The notes beneath the pieces are model-generated. The model worked only from the letters and a program-made list of their open reading frames with translations. It ran no database searches and was not told the origin of the DNA. The position numbers were made by a program, and so were the translations under genes. Below are positions 1-7,392 of a stretch of DNA of 64,000 bases, one piece after another (the stretch's first letter is position 1; each line of letters starts with the position of its first letter). Source of the DNA: Rhodanobacter glycinis. Lineage in GTDB: Bacteria; Pseudomonadota; Gammaproteobacteria; Xanthomonadales; Rhodanobacteraceae. The stretch covers positions 265,693 through 329,692 of the forward strand of contig NZ_FOSR01000001.1 in assembly GCF_900114325.1 (NCBI RefSeq). The letters are read 5' to 3'.

Positions 1-73
1 AATTGGTCGAGGAAAAGTCGTATCAGGATTATCGACAGCAGAAGTGAGCACGGCAGAAGTGAGCAAGGAAAAA

Positions 74-148
74 GGGAGTGAGGCGTGAGAGAAAAGCGGC
101 AGCTCAGCGCTTTTCTCTCACTTCTCACTCCTCTCGACTCACTCCTGG
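74..148. repeat. Heptad palindromic repeat, copy A
   Basis: Imperfect palindrome with a purine-rich left arm at 76-98 and a complementary pyrimidine-rich right arm at 108-130; 21 of 23 positions pair, with a 9-nt loop. The right arm continues to about 148. Read on the minus strand it begins CAGGAGTGAGT, the same outer motif as the copies at 5.2, 46.6 and 62.3 kb. The opsX stop codon lies inside it, so the last codons of opsX come from the repeat. Purine-rich stretches at 50-73 look like a decayed extension. Not recognised as a named family. Confidence 0.85.
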
Positions 149-1176
149 CTTTTCGCGAAAGCGTCGAAGCGCTCGATCACCTCGTCCACCGCGATCAGAT
201 CCATCACGCCGGGATATTCGATCTTGGTGCCCCAAGGGATGTCGGCGGCGGGTTTGTGCAGATATTTGCGTGCCGCCTCGTCGTACTTGTCCACGCACCA
301 GCGCCGGTCGGAGTAGGGGCCGGAGCGGTCGGGGTTGCTGGCGGCGTGAAGTCCCAGCACCTTGGTGCCTGCGGCGTTGGCCATGTGCATCGGCCCGGAG
401 TCCGGCGTCAGCAGCAACTGGGCGCGGTCGAGCAGGGCCATCAGTTTCTTCAGCGTGTCCTTGCCGGTGAGATCGAGCGGCGCCAGCTTGCAAGCGGCGA
501 GCACGGTGTCGGCCAAGGCGCGTTCGGCGGGCGAGGGGCCACCGACCAACGCCACGCGCCAGCCGCGCGTGGCGGCGTGATCCATGGCTGCGGCATAGCG
601 TTCTGGCCGCCAATTGCGCAGTGCATGACTGGAGCCGGGGCTGACCAGCAGGGTGGGCGTGTCGCCAGGCAGTTGTTCGGCCGCCCAGGCACGGGCTTCG
701 TCGGAAACCGGAATGTCCCAGCGCACCCCGGTCTGCTTCAGGCCCAAGGGTTCGCAGAAGCTGCCGATCGCGTCCAGCACGTGTTCGCCGCTGCGCGCGG
801 GAATGCGCTCGTTGACGACTAGTCCGTGCAGGTCCTTGGCGCGGGCGCGGTCGTAGCCGATGCGCCGGTCGGCCCTGATGCCGACACTGAGCAGATTCGA
901 GCGCATCGCCACCTGCATCTGCAGCAGCGCATCGAAACGTCGCCCCTGCAGCGTGCGCCATACCTCGCGCATGCCGGCCCAACCGGCACTCTTGTCAAAA
1001 GTGATGAACTCCACGCCAGGCAGGTCGCCCACCAGCTTGCGCTCCAGCTTGCCCACGATCCAGGTCAGCGTGGTTTGCGGCCACGCCTGCTGCAGCGTGC
1101 GTACCAGTGGCACCACATGGGTGACGTCGCCGATGGCGGAAGTACGCAGCAGGCAGATCGAAACGGGAGCGGACAT
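139..1176 (-). CDS. opsX: Lipopolysaccharide heptosyltransferase I, OpsX/WaaC-type (GT9)
   Basis: 345-aa GT9-family glycosyltransferase, predicted to transfer L-glycero-D-manno-heptose from ADP-heptose to Kdo at the cytoplasmic face of the inner membrane during LPS inner-core synthesis. The N-terminus has the family start LLRTSAIGDVTH, and the C-terminal domain carries TPDSGPMHMA, the GT9 nucleotide-sugar region. A Kdo kinase diverges from it 47 bp away, the pairing known for Haemophilus OpsX with KdkA, so I favour the OpsX subtype over enterobacterial WaaC. The ATG at 1176 was chosen because the open frame upstream of it is arginine-rich and unlike protein. The last residues and stop lie inside the palindromic repeat at 74-148. 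No clear ribosome binding site is visible. Confidence 0.85.
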   Translation of the reverse strand: MSAPVSICLLRTSAIGDVTHVVPLVRTLQQAWPQTTLTWIVGKLERKLVGDLPGVEFITFDKSAGWAGMREVWRTLQGRRFDALLQMQVAMRSNLLSVGIRADRRIGYDRARAKDLHGLVVNERIPARSGEHVLDAIGSFCEPLGLKQTGVRWDIPVSDEARAWAAEQLPGDTPTLLVSPGSSHALRNWRPERYAAAMDHAATRGWRVALVGGPSPAERALADTVLAACKLAPLDLTGKDTLKKLMALLDRAQLLLTPDSGPMHMANAAGTKVLGLHAASNPDRSGPYSDRRWCVDKYDEAARKYLHKPAADIPWGTKIEYPGVMDLIAVDEVIERFDAFAKSQE

Positions 1177-1223
1177 GTAGAATCGCCGGGCAATGGACGT
1201 GAGACGGAGCCGCTGAAGCACCG

Positions 1224-1949
1224 ATGCAAGAGCAACTGCGCGAAGAAGCCGATGGCGCGATTCTGTTCGACGCCGTGGTGTCGCCACAAGTCGATGGTGA
1301 CTGGTTTGCGCCGGATTACTGGCGCGAACGGGGCAGTTTGCGCACGCAGTCCGGTGGACGTGGCGGCGTCGCCGTGATCGCCACGCCTGCCGGCGAGTGC
1401 GTACTGCGACATTATCGCAGAGGTGGGCTGGTGGCACGCCTGCTGGGGGATCGTTATCTCTGGCGCGGCGCGGATCGCACGCGGCCATTCACCGAATTCC
1501 GCCTGCTGGCCGAGATCGCCCGGCGCAACCTGCCGGGACCAGCGGTCGTGGCCGCCCGTTATGTCCGGCACGGCTTGTTCTATCGCGCCGATTTGATCAC
1601 CCGGCGCATTGCCGACGCCCGTACGCTGGCCGAATGCCTGTCCGCGGGGCAGCTTGATGCGGCGTTGGCGGAGGCGGTGGGTGAATTGGTTGCCCGTTTT
1701 CATCGCGAAGGCATCTGGCATGCCGACCTCAATGCGCACAATGTGCTGGTGACGGTGGAAGGTCTGTACCTGATCGATTTCGACCGCGGCGAATGGCGCC
1801 CAGTCGCCGCGGGCTGGCGGCAGTCCAACCTGCAGCGACTGCGTCGCTCATTGCTGAAGCTGGGCGCGGCGAAGCAGGGCGAGGCCGCGTTCGATGCCGA
1901 GCTGTGGACGCCCCTGATGCGTGGCTACGAGCGTACCCTGCAGGCATGA
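1224..1949 (+). CDS. kdkA: 3-deoxy-D-manno-octulosonic acid (Kdo) kinase
   Basis: 241-aa member of the KdkA/RfaP kinase family, which uses ATP to phosphorylate the single Kdo residue of the LPS inner core at O-4. The kinase-like catalytic loop HADLNAHN is at residues 166-173 and the metal-binding DFD at 185-187, as in small protein-kinase-fold enzymes. Length matches the family (about 240 aa). It diverges from opsX and overlaps the downstream metallo-beta-lactamase gene by 4 nt, suggesting co-translation. A phosphate-bearing single Kdo would be the acceptor for the OpsX-type heptosyltransferase next door. Confidence 0.88.
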   Translation: MQEQLREEADGAILFDAVVSPQVDGDWFAPDYWRERGSLRTQSGGRGGVAVIATPAGECVLRHYRRGGLVARLLGDRYLWRGADRTRPFTEFRLLAEIARRNLPGPAVVAARYVRHGLFYRADLITRRIADARTLAECLSAGQLDAALAEAVGELVARFHREGIWHADLNAHNVLVTVEGLYLIDFDRGEWRPVAAGWRQSNLQRLRRSLLKLGAAKQGEAAFDAELWTPLMRGYERTLQA

Positions 1950-2704
1950 ACTGGCATCTTCACTTCCTTGGAACCGGTGCTGCGCATGCGGTGGAGCTGG
2001 GCTCGTCGGCCGCAGTGCTGGAGCGCGATGGCGAGCCGTTGCTGCTGATCGACTGCGGTCCGGACACGCTCGACCGCTACCAGGCCGCCTACGGTCGCTT
2101 GCCGCAGGCGATTTACATCACCCACACGCATATGGACCACGTCGGCGGGATGGAACGGTTGTTCACCCGCGTATGGTTCGACGAAGCCTTGCGCGGCGGC
2201 ATCCGCGTGTTCTGCCATGCCGCACTGGTGCCGTGGCTGCAGGCGCGGGTGGCGGATTATCCGGGCGTGCTGGCCGAGGGTGGCGTCAATTACTGGGAAG
2301 CGTTCCGGCTGGTGCCGTGCACGCGCGGCTTCTGGCTCGATGGCTTGTGGTTCGATGTATTTCCTTCGCGCCATCATCGTCCAGGGACCTCGTTCGGCCT
2401 TGCCCTGGCAGGCAGTTTTGCCTTTACCGGCGACACCCGGCCGATTCCCGAAGTGCTGCAGCACTGTGCCGGTGGCAGCGAGCTGATCGCCCACGATTGC
2501 GGCCTGCACGGCAACCCCTCGCATACCGGCATCGACGATATCGAACGGGAGTACGACGCGGCCACGCAGGCGCGCCTGCTGCTTTACCACTATGGCAGTG
2601 TGGCCGATGGCCAGGCGCTCGCGGCGCGTGGTTACCGGGTGGTGGGGGCAGGCCAGCGGGTTGCCTTGGACGCCCCTTCGGCCCCTCGCGTGGACGCTGG
2701 CTGA
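1946..2704 (+). CDS. Metallo-beta-lactamase-fold hydrolase
   Basis: 252-aa MBL-fold protein. The zinc motif THTHMDH is at residues 59-65 (H60, H62, D64, H65); further likely ligands are the Asp in FTGDTRP and a late His in the HGNPSHTG region. The overall pattern, with a C-terminal LLLYHYG segment, resembles RNase Z/PhnP-like single-domain hydrolases. The substrate is unknown. Its ATG overlaps the kdkA stop codon (ATGA), so it is probably translated with kdkA and may act in envelope metabolism, but that rests only on position. A start further upstream would run deep into kdkA and was rejected. Confidence 0.75.
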   Translation: MNWHLHFLGTGAAHAVELGSSAAVLERDGEPLLLIDCGPDTLDRYQAAYGRLPQAIYITHTHMDHVGGMERLFTRVWFDEALRGGIRVFCHAALVPWLQARVADYPGVLAEGGVNYWEAFRLVPCTRGFWLDGLWFDVFPSRHHRPGTSFGLALAGSFAFTGDTRPIPEVLQHCAGGSELIAHDCGLHGNPSHTGIDDIEREYDAATQARLLLYHYGSVADGQALAARGYRVVGAGQRVALDAPSAPRVDAG

Positions 2705-2717
2705 GTTCATCGATCCC

Positions 2718-2746
2718 TTGTCAGTTGCGCTGGCGGCCGCTATCCT
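2718..2746 (+). promoter_or_regulatory. Sigma70-like promoter for tRNA-Ser
   Basis: TTGTCA at 2718-2723 and TATCCT at 2741-2746 with a 17-bp spacer. The predicted start is about 40 nt before the mature tRNA 5' end. Confidence 0.5.
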
Positions 2747-2795
2747 TTCGCCTCTTCACCGGAGCGGTTTGTCCGGTGACGAGGGTTTTGCATGC

Positions 2796-2885
2796 GGAGA
2801 GGTGTCCGAGTGGTTGAAGGAGCACGCCTGGAAAGTGTGTATACGGTAAAACGTATCGCGGGTTCGAATCCCGCTCTCTCCGCCA
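2796..2885 (+). tRNA. tRNA-Ser (anticodon GGA)
   Basis: 90-nt tRNA with encoded CCA end. The acceptor stem pairs GGAGAGG with TCTCTCC including one G-U pair. The anticodon GGA is at 2830-2832. It has a long class II variable arm (about 2839-2859) and the T-arm sequence GGTTCGAATCC. The long variable arm and anticodon identify a serine tRNA reading UCC/UCU. Confidence 0.96.
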
Positions 2886-2960
2886 GAATTTGAGTCATGC
2901 GACGGCCCTGCCAGGCTGGCGCAACAGCAAATCAATCAAGCGATATCGCTTGACGTCCAT

Positions 2961-3070
2961 GGTGGCCCCGTCGGTCCCCCCGCGACGATAGTCCGCAAAC
3001 TCCGCCAGGTCCGGAAGGAAGCAACGGTAGTGGATGATTCGGGTGCCGGGGTGTGGCTGGCGGGGCTGCC
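2961..3070 (+). ncRNA. ffs: Signal recognition particle RNA (4.5S, small bacterial type)
   Basis: About 110-nt hairpin RNA containing the hallmark Ffh-binding tetraloop region GGTCCGGAAGGAAGCA near 3009-3027. The 5' GGTGGCCCCG pairs with the 3' CGGGGCTGCC to close the long stem. It binds Ffh and guides membrane-protein ribosomes to FtsY. It lies directly before dnaX, a common proteobacterial arrangement. The ends are estimated from the closing stem. Confidence 0.93.
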
Positions 3071-3147
3071 GCCATTTCCGGGATGGGTTTTACTGACTTA
3101 GCACGCCCGACTTGGCACAATCGACATTCGCCCCAAGGTGGTATGGA

Positions 3148-4836
3148 ATGTCTTATCAAGTCCTCGCGCGCAAATGGCGCCCCCGCAAGTTCGCCGAGCT
3201 AGTGGGCCAGGAACACGTGGTGCGCGCGTTGACCAACGCGCTCGATACCGGACGCATGCACCATGCCTACCTGTTCACCGGCACGCGCGGCGTCGGCAAG
3301 ACCACCATCGCGCGCATCTTCGCCAAGTCGCTGAACTGCGAGCGGGGCGAGTCGGCCGATCCGTGTGGCGAGTGTTCGGTCTGCACCGCGGTGGATGCCG
3401 GTCGCTTCGTGGACCTGCTGGAGATCGATGCGGCCAGCAACACCGGCGTGGATGATGTGCGCGAGGTGATCGAGAACGCGCAATACGCGCCGTCGCGCGG
3501 CCGCTTCAAGGTGTACCTGGTGGATGAGGTGCACATGTTGTCCAAGCCGGCCTTCAACGCGCTGTTGAAGACGCTGGAAGAGCCGCCGCCGCACGTGAAA
3601 TTCCTGCTCGCCACCACCGACCCGCAGAAACTGCCGGTGACGGTGCTGTCGCGTTGCCTGAAGTTCAACCTGAAACGGCTGCTGCCCGAGCAGATCAGCG
3701 GGCAGATGCGGCACATTCTTGGGGCCGAGAACATCGAATACGAGGAAGCCGCGATCGGCGAGCTGGCGCATGCCGCCGATGGTTCGCTGCGTGACGGCTT
3801 GTCGCTGCTCGACCAGGCGATTGCCTATGGCGGCGGCGCGCTGAAGGCCGATGACGTGCGCGCCATGCTCGGCAGCGTGGAACGCGGTCAGGTGCTGGGC
3901 GTGCTGCAGGCCTTGGCCGATGGCGATGGCGCTCGGCTTTTGACCGAATGCGAGCGGATTGCCTCTTACTCGCCGGATTTCGCTGGCGTGCTGGACGACC
4001 TGGCGGCCGTGCTGCATCGCATCCAGCTGATCCAGCTGGTGCCGGGCTACCGCCCGGACGAGGGTGACGCGGCACTGACCGGGCTGGCCGAACAGCTGGC
4101 GCCGGAAGACGTGCAGCTGTATTACCAGATTGCCACCGGCGGGCGCCGCGACCTTGTGTTGGCGCCGGATGCGCGCACCGGTTTCGAAATGGCCTTGTTG
4201 CGCATGCTGGCGTTCCGCCCTGCGGACGACGGGGCAGGCGCACGGCCCGCGCGTACCAGTGGGGCAGCGGCCCCTGCAGCGCCGCCAGCGTCTCCGCGTG
4301 CTGCGGCACCCGTCCCTCAGCGCGCGCCGGTCGCTGCTGCGCCTGTCTCCGCAGCCCCGGTGGCCTCGCATCGTGCCGAGCCCGTGGCAGCTGCTGCAGC
4401 GGCTCCCGTGCCGGCCCCGGCTCCCGCTCCGGTCGCGCGCCGCGCCGACGGCCTGCCGGACTGGGAGGCGATGATCGAGCAGGCCGGTTTGCGCGGACCG
4501 CTGGGGCAGTTGGCGCAGAACGCGGCCCTGCGCGAACGTGATGGCAACACGCTGGTACTCGCCTTGCAGGCCGCCCACATGCATCTGGCAGTGGAGCCGA
4601 TGGTCGGCCAGATGGCCGATCGCATCAGCCAGGCACTGGGCGAGCCGATCCGCCTGCGTTTCGTCAGCGACGAGAACGGCAATACCCAGACTCCCGCCGC
4701 CCGTGCGGCCAGCGCCCGCAGTGCGGCGCAGTCGGCAGCCGAGCAATCCATCGAGGAAGACCCGCTGGTACAGGCGCTCAAGCGCGATTTCGGCGCACGC
4801 GTGGTACCCGGCTCGGTCAAGCCCATCGAACACTGA
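3148..4836 (+). CDS. dnaX: DNA polymerase III subunit tau/gamma
   Basis: 562-aa clamp-loader ATPase. The Walker A motif GTRGVGKT is at residues 45-52, zinc cysteines at C64, C73, C76 and C79, and the Walker B/DEVH box at 126-129, followed by KTLEEPP. An Ala/Pro-rich linker (about 390-440) leads to a C-terminal tau-like domain that would contact the polymerase and helicase. The ATG at 3148 starts the family N-terminus [12 protein letters not shown]; an in-frame ATG 36 nt upstream was rejected. No A6G-type slippery heptamer is visible where E. coli makes gamma, so a gamma form is not supported here. ybaB follows after 19 nt. CTGACT/CACAAT at 3093-3122 is a weak promoter candidate. Confidence 0.96.
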   Translation: MSYQVLARKWRPRKFAELVGQEHVVRALTNALDTGRMHHAYLFTGTRGVGKTTIARIFAKSLNCERGESADPCGECSVCTAVDAGRFVDLLEIDAASNTGVDDVREVIENAQYAPSRGRFKVYLVDEVHMLSKPAFNALLKTLEEPPPHVKFLLATTDPQKLPVTVLSRCLKFNLKRLLPEQISGQMRHILGAENIEYEEAAIGELAHAADGSLRDGLSLLDQAIAYGGGALKADDVRAMLGSVERGQVLGVLQALADGDGARLLTECERIASYSPDFAGVLDDLAAVLHRIQLIQLVPGYRPDEGDAALTGLAEQLAPEDVQLYYQIATGGRRDLVLAPDARTGFEMALLRMLAFRPADDGAGARPARTSGAAAPAAPPASPRAAAPVPQRAPVAAAPVSAAPVASHRAEPVAAAAAAPVPAPAPAPVARRADGLPDWEAMIEQAGLRGPLGQLAQNAALRERDGNTLVLALQAAHMHLAVEPMVGQMADRISQALGEPIRLRFVSDENGNTQTPAARAASARSAAQSAAEQSIEEDPLVQALKRDFGARVVPGSVKPIEH

Positions 4837-4855
4837 ACACTTCGGAGTACATGAG

Positions 4856-5179
4856 ATGAGAGGTCAAATCGGCCAGTTGATGCAGCAGGCGCAGCGGATG
4901 CAGGAAGACATGAAGCGCGCGCAGGACGAGATCGCCAAGCTGGAGGTCACCGGCAATGCCGGCGGCGGCCTGGTCAGCGTGCTGATGACCGGTGCGCACG
5001 AGGTGCGCCGCGTGACCATCGACCGCAAGCTGTTCGCCGACGATCCGGAGATGGCCGAGGATCTGGTCGCCGCCGCGGTCAATGACGCGGTGAACAAGGT
5101 GGCCGAGGCCAGCAAGAGCAAGCTCGGCGGCGTCACCTCCGGGATGAACCTGCCACCAGGCTTCAAGATGCCGTTCTGA
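4856..5179 (+). CDS. ybaB: YbaB/EbfC family nucleoid-associated protein
   Basis: 107-aa YbaB/EbfC protein, a small homodimeric DNA-binding protein of the nucleoid. The family pattern is clear: an N-terminal helix rich in Gln/Met ([16 protein letters not shown]), a glycine-rich turn NAGGGLV, and a C-terminal [12 protein letters not shown]. It sits between dnaX and recR, the conserved order in most bacteria, consistent with a link to DNA repair or replication. The ATG at 4856 gives the canonical start; a nearby ATG at 4851 is out of frame. A 30-bp palindromic repeat begins a few bases after its stop. Confidence 0.95.
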   Translation: MRGQIGQLMQQAQRMQEDMKRAQDEIAKLEVTGNAGGGLVSVLMTGAHEVRRVTIDRKLFADDPEMAEDLVAAAVNDAVNKVAEASKSKLGGVTSGMNLPPGFKMPF

Positions 5180-5183
5180 GAAG

Positions 5184-5276
5184 ACAGGAGTGAGTGGAGA
5201 GAAGTGAGGAGTGAGAGAGCATCAAGCGCAGCTCTTCGCTTTTCTCTCACTCCTCACTTCTCTCCACTCACTTCTC
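5184..5276. repeat. Heptad palindromic repeat, copy B (perfect 30-bp stem)
   Basis: Left arm 5189-5218 is the exact reverse complement of right arm 5243-5272 (30 of 30), separated by a 24-nt loop. Each arm is a run of degenerate purine-rich heptads of the form RAGTGAG on one strand. The outer motif ACAGGAGTGAGT matches the other copies. It fills almost the whole gap between the ybaB stop and the recR start. Confidence 0.93.
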
Positions 5277-5285
5277 GAGTCAATC

Positions 5286-5888
5286 ATGTCCTCCGGCTCC
5301 CCACTTCTCGCTGATCTCATTGAAGCCCTGCGCTGCCTGCCCGGCGTGGGCGGCAAGAGTGCGCAGCGGATGGCGTTCCACCTGCTTGAGCGCGAACGCG
5401 AGCGCGGCCTGAAACTGGCCGATACGTTGCACGAAGCGATGCAACGCATCGGCCATTGCACCCGCTGCCGCAATTTCAGCGAGGAGCCGATGTGCACGAT
5501 TTGCAGCAATGCCAGTCGTGACCGTCACTTGCTGTGCGTGGTGGAGTCGCCGGTGGATCTGGCCGCGATCGAACAGGCCACCGGTTATCGCGGTCAGTAT
5601 TTCGTGCTGATGGGGCGCCTGTCGCCGCTGGACGGATTGGGGCCGCAGGAGCTGGGCCTGGACTTGCTCAGTGAACGCCTGGGCGAAGGCGAGATCGAGG
5701 AAATGATTCTGGCCACCAACCCCACGGTTGAAGGGGAGGCCACCGCGCACTATCTGGCGCAACTGGCGCGCGCGGCCGGCATCAAGCCGACCCGGCTGGC
5801 GCATGGCGTGCCGCTGGGGGGCGAACTGGAATACGTGGATCGCGGCACGCTGGCGCATGCGTTCGGCAGCCGCCTGTCGGTGGATTGA
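5286..5888 (+). CDS. recR: Recombination protein RecR
   Basis: 200-aa RecR, which with RecO and RecF loads RecA at single-strand gaps. An N-terminal helix-hairpin-helix ([13 protein letters not shown], about 18-30) is followed by a four-cysteine zinc finger (C58, C61, C70, C73), a Toprim domain ([13 protein letters not shown] onward) and the C-terminal [16 protein letters not shown] region. Length matches the family. The start follows the right arm of the palindromic repeat by 13 nt, and the spacer TTCTCGAGTCAATC has no Shine-Dalgarno sequence, so translation may depend on coupling to ybaB or on another initiation route. Confidence 0.95.
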   Translation: MSSGSPLLADLIEALRCLPGVGGKSAQRMAFHLLERERERGLKLADTLHEAMQRIGHCTRCRNFSEEPMCTICSNASRDRHLLCVVESPVDLAAIEQATGYRGQYFVLMGRLSPLDGLGPQELGLDLLSERLGEGEIEEMILATNPTVEGEATAHYLAQLARAAGIKPTRLAHGVPLGGELEYVDRGTLAHAFGSRLSVD

Positions 5889-5894
5889 ACGAGG

Positions 5895-6305
5895 ATGGCG
5901 CACGATCCGGTACTGACGCTCGAGATTCCGGCCCCGGCCGAATATCTCGCGTTGCGTGTCGCCGCCGGCCTGAGTGCGATGAGCGAGGAAGGCGCGACGG
6001 CCGGACTGCCGGCCAGTTGGTGCTCGGTGTGCGTGCGAGTCGATGGCGAACTGGTCGGCATGGGACGCGTGGTCGGTGACGGCGGCCTGTTTCTGTTCGT
6101 GGTCGACATCGCGGTCACCCCGGCCTGGCAAGGGCGTGGCTTGGGGCGGCGCATCATGGAGGCGCTGATGGCGCGTGTCCACGAAACGGCGCAACCGCGC
6201 ACGATGGTGGGCTTGATTGCCGATGGCACGGCGTACCGGCTTTACGAGAAATTCGGCTTCAGGCAAGTCGCGCCGGCGGCACACGGTATGCTGCTGCGTC
6301 TGTAA
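5895..6305 (+). CDS. GNAT family N-acetyltransferase
   Basis: 136-aa GNAT acyltransferase. The acetyl-CoA-binding motif A is VTPAWQGRGLGRRIM (about residues 76-90), preceded by the beta4 strand LFLFVVDIAV; the C-terminal AYRLYEKFGFRQV is motif B. The acceptor cannot be named. It starts 6 nt after recR and ends just before the HIT gene, so the three are probably co-transcribed. There is no sign of an N-terminal extension or second domain. Confidence 0.85.
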   Translation: MAHDPVLTLEIPAPAEYLALRVAAGLSAMSEEGATAGLPASWCSVCVRVDGELVGMGRVVGDGGLFLFVVDIAVTPAWQGRGLGRRIMEALMARVHETAQPRTMVGLIADGTAYRLYEKFGFRQVAPAAHGMLLRL

Positions 6306-6326
6306 GTGAAACAGGAGAAGGTGAGC

Positions 6327-6671
6327 ATGGGCGACACGATTTTCGGCAAGATCATCCGGCGCGAGATTCCCGCGGACATCGTCTACGAGGATGACGAGAT
6401 CATCGGTTTCCGCGACGTGAATCCGCAGGCGCCGGTGCACGTGCTGTTCATTCCCCGCAAACCGATCGCCACGCTCAACGATGCGACGGCGGACGACGCG
6501 ACCCTGCTCGGCAAGCTGCTGCTGGCATGCGCCGGTTACGCCAAGCGGGAAGGGTTCGCCGAGCAGGGTTACCGCACGGTGATCAATTGCAATGAGCACG
6601 GCGGCCAGACCGTGTATCACATCCACGTGCACCTGCTCGCGGGTCGGTCGCTGCATTGGCCACCGGGCTGA
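6327..6671 (+). CDS. hinT: HIT family purine nucleoside phosphoramidase (HinT-like)
   Basis: 114-aa HIT-domain protein. The histidine triad HIHVHLL is at residues 98-104 and the C-terminus is GRSLHWPPG, as in HinT enzymes that hydrolyse adenosine 5'-phosphoramidates. The ATG at 6327 is preceded at good spacing by AGGAGAAGG, which decides it over an upstream GTG. A strong bidirectional terminator lies about 40 nt after the stop, closing the dnaX-recR-hinT transcription unit. Confidence 0.93.
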   Translation: MGDTIFGKIIRREIPADIVYEDDEIIGFRDVNPQAPVHVLFIPRKPIATLNDATADDATLLGKLLLACAGYAKREGFAEQGYRTVINCNEHGGQTVYHIHVHLLAGRSLHWPPG

Positions 6672-6712
6672 TCCGGGCGCCGATCTCTTCGCGCGGATCG
6701 GTACCGTGGATG

Positions 6713-6744
6713 CGAAAACGCCGGCTGCATGGCCGGCGTTTTCG
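6713..6744. terminator. Bidirectional intrinsic terminator between hinT and slp
   Basis: Perfect 13-bp stem (6713-6725 with 6732-6744), loop TGCATG, GC-rich core flanked by A4 on one side and T4 on the other. Genes converge on it from both sides. Confidence 0.88.
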
Positions 6745-6750
6745 TGAGCG

Positions 6751-7341
6751 TTACTTGTGCGGCGGCGGTGGTGGGCGGCGCACCACGATGACGCGCGGAG
6801 CCGCCCAGTACGGATAACCGCCGTAGCCCCAGCCCGGACCCCAACCCGGGCCCCAGAACGGATCATAGAAACCCGGCGGGTAAGGATTGTTCACGTATAT
6901 CGGGCGTTTTGGCCACAGGTAGACCACGTTGGCCTCGACGCGCGGATAGGCGTACTCGTACTCGCCCACCTTGTGCGACACCGTGCCGTGCAGGGTGCCC
7001 GTGACGGTCAGCTCACGCCCGCGGGTGAATACCTCGGGATCATAGAAGCCGGCGTGGCAGGCGACGAAGCGACCCTGGCTTTCACCCGAATTGCCCTGGG
7101 TCGGACGTGCCTGGCTGTCGAGCGGTCGCGCCAGGATGTAGAAGCAGGTTTCCTGCGGACCCGGCTCGGTCTTGATGATCTCGCCGCCCCAGCGCACCTG
7201 CTCACCACCGGCACCACCCTGTTGCGCGGCGGACGTGGGGACATTGGCGTAGTTGCCTTGCAGCGGCTGCGGCATGGTGGCGCAGGCGCCGAGGGCAGCG
7301 CTGGCTGCGGCCAGTATCAATATTCTGTAGCGGGGAGACAT
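6751..7341 (-). CDS. slp: Slp family outer membrane lipoprotein
   Basis: 196-aa lipoprotein of the Slp/YeaY family. A short signal peptide (ILILAAASAALGAC) ends in lipobox LGAC, with lipidated Cys near residue 20. The mature part has the Slp pattern (VRWGGEIIKTEPGPQETCFYIL, then a later EYEYAYPRVE strand). It ends in an aromatic Gly/Pro/Tyr/Trp-rich tail (YPPGFYDPFWGPGWGPGWG) and a basic, proline-rich C-terminus, more extended than in E. coli Slp (188 aa). Function in this family is poorly known; E. coli Slp is starvation-inducible. The ATG at 7341 is preferred over a GTG one codon earlier. Confidence 0.87.
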   Translation of the reverse strand: MSPRYRILILAAASAALGACATMPQPLQGNYANVPTSAAQQGGAGGEQVRWGGEIIKTEPGPQETCFYILARPLDSQARPTQGNSGESQGRFVACHAGFYDPEVFTRGRELTVTGTLHGTVSHKVGEYEYAYPRVEANVVYLWPKRPIYVNNPYPPGFYDPFWGPGWGPGWGYGGYPYWAAPRVIVVRRPPPPPHK

Positions 7342-7392
7342 CACGGTTTCTCCAGTGGGGAGGACACATACGCGAGGTACGGCTGCGTGTAC

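Noticed and set aside
5184-5276. Possible CRISPR array from repeated GAGTGAG units
   Set aside because: Units are 7 nt, contiguous and palindromic overall, with no spacers and no cas genes nearby.
5211-5285. Small leucine-rich peptides ([10 protein letters not shown]-like) readable from the palindromic repeats on both strands
   Set aside because: The similar peptides arise because the repeat arms are self-complementary heptads; there is no ribosome binding site and no consistent start, so they are not annotated as genes.
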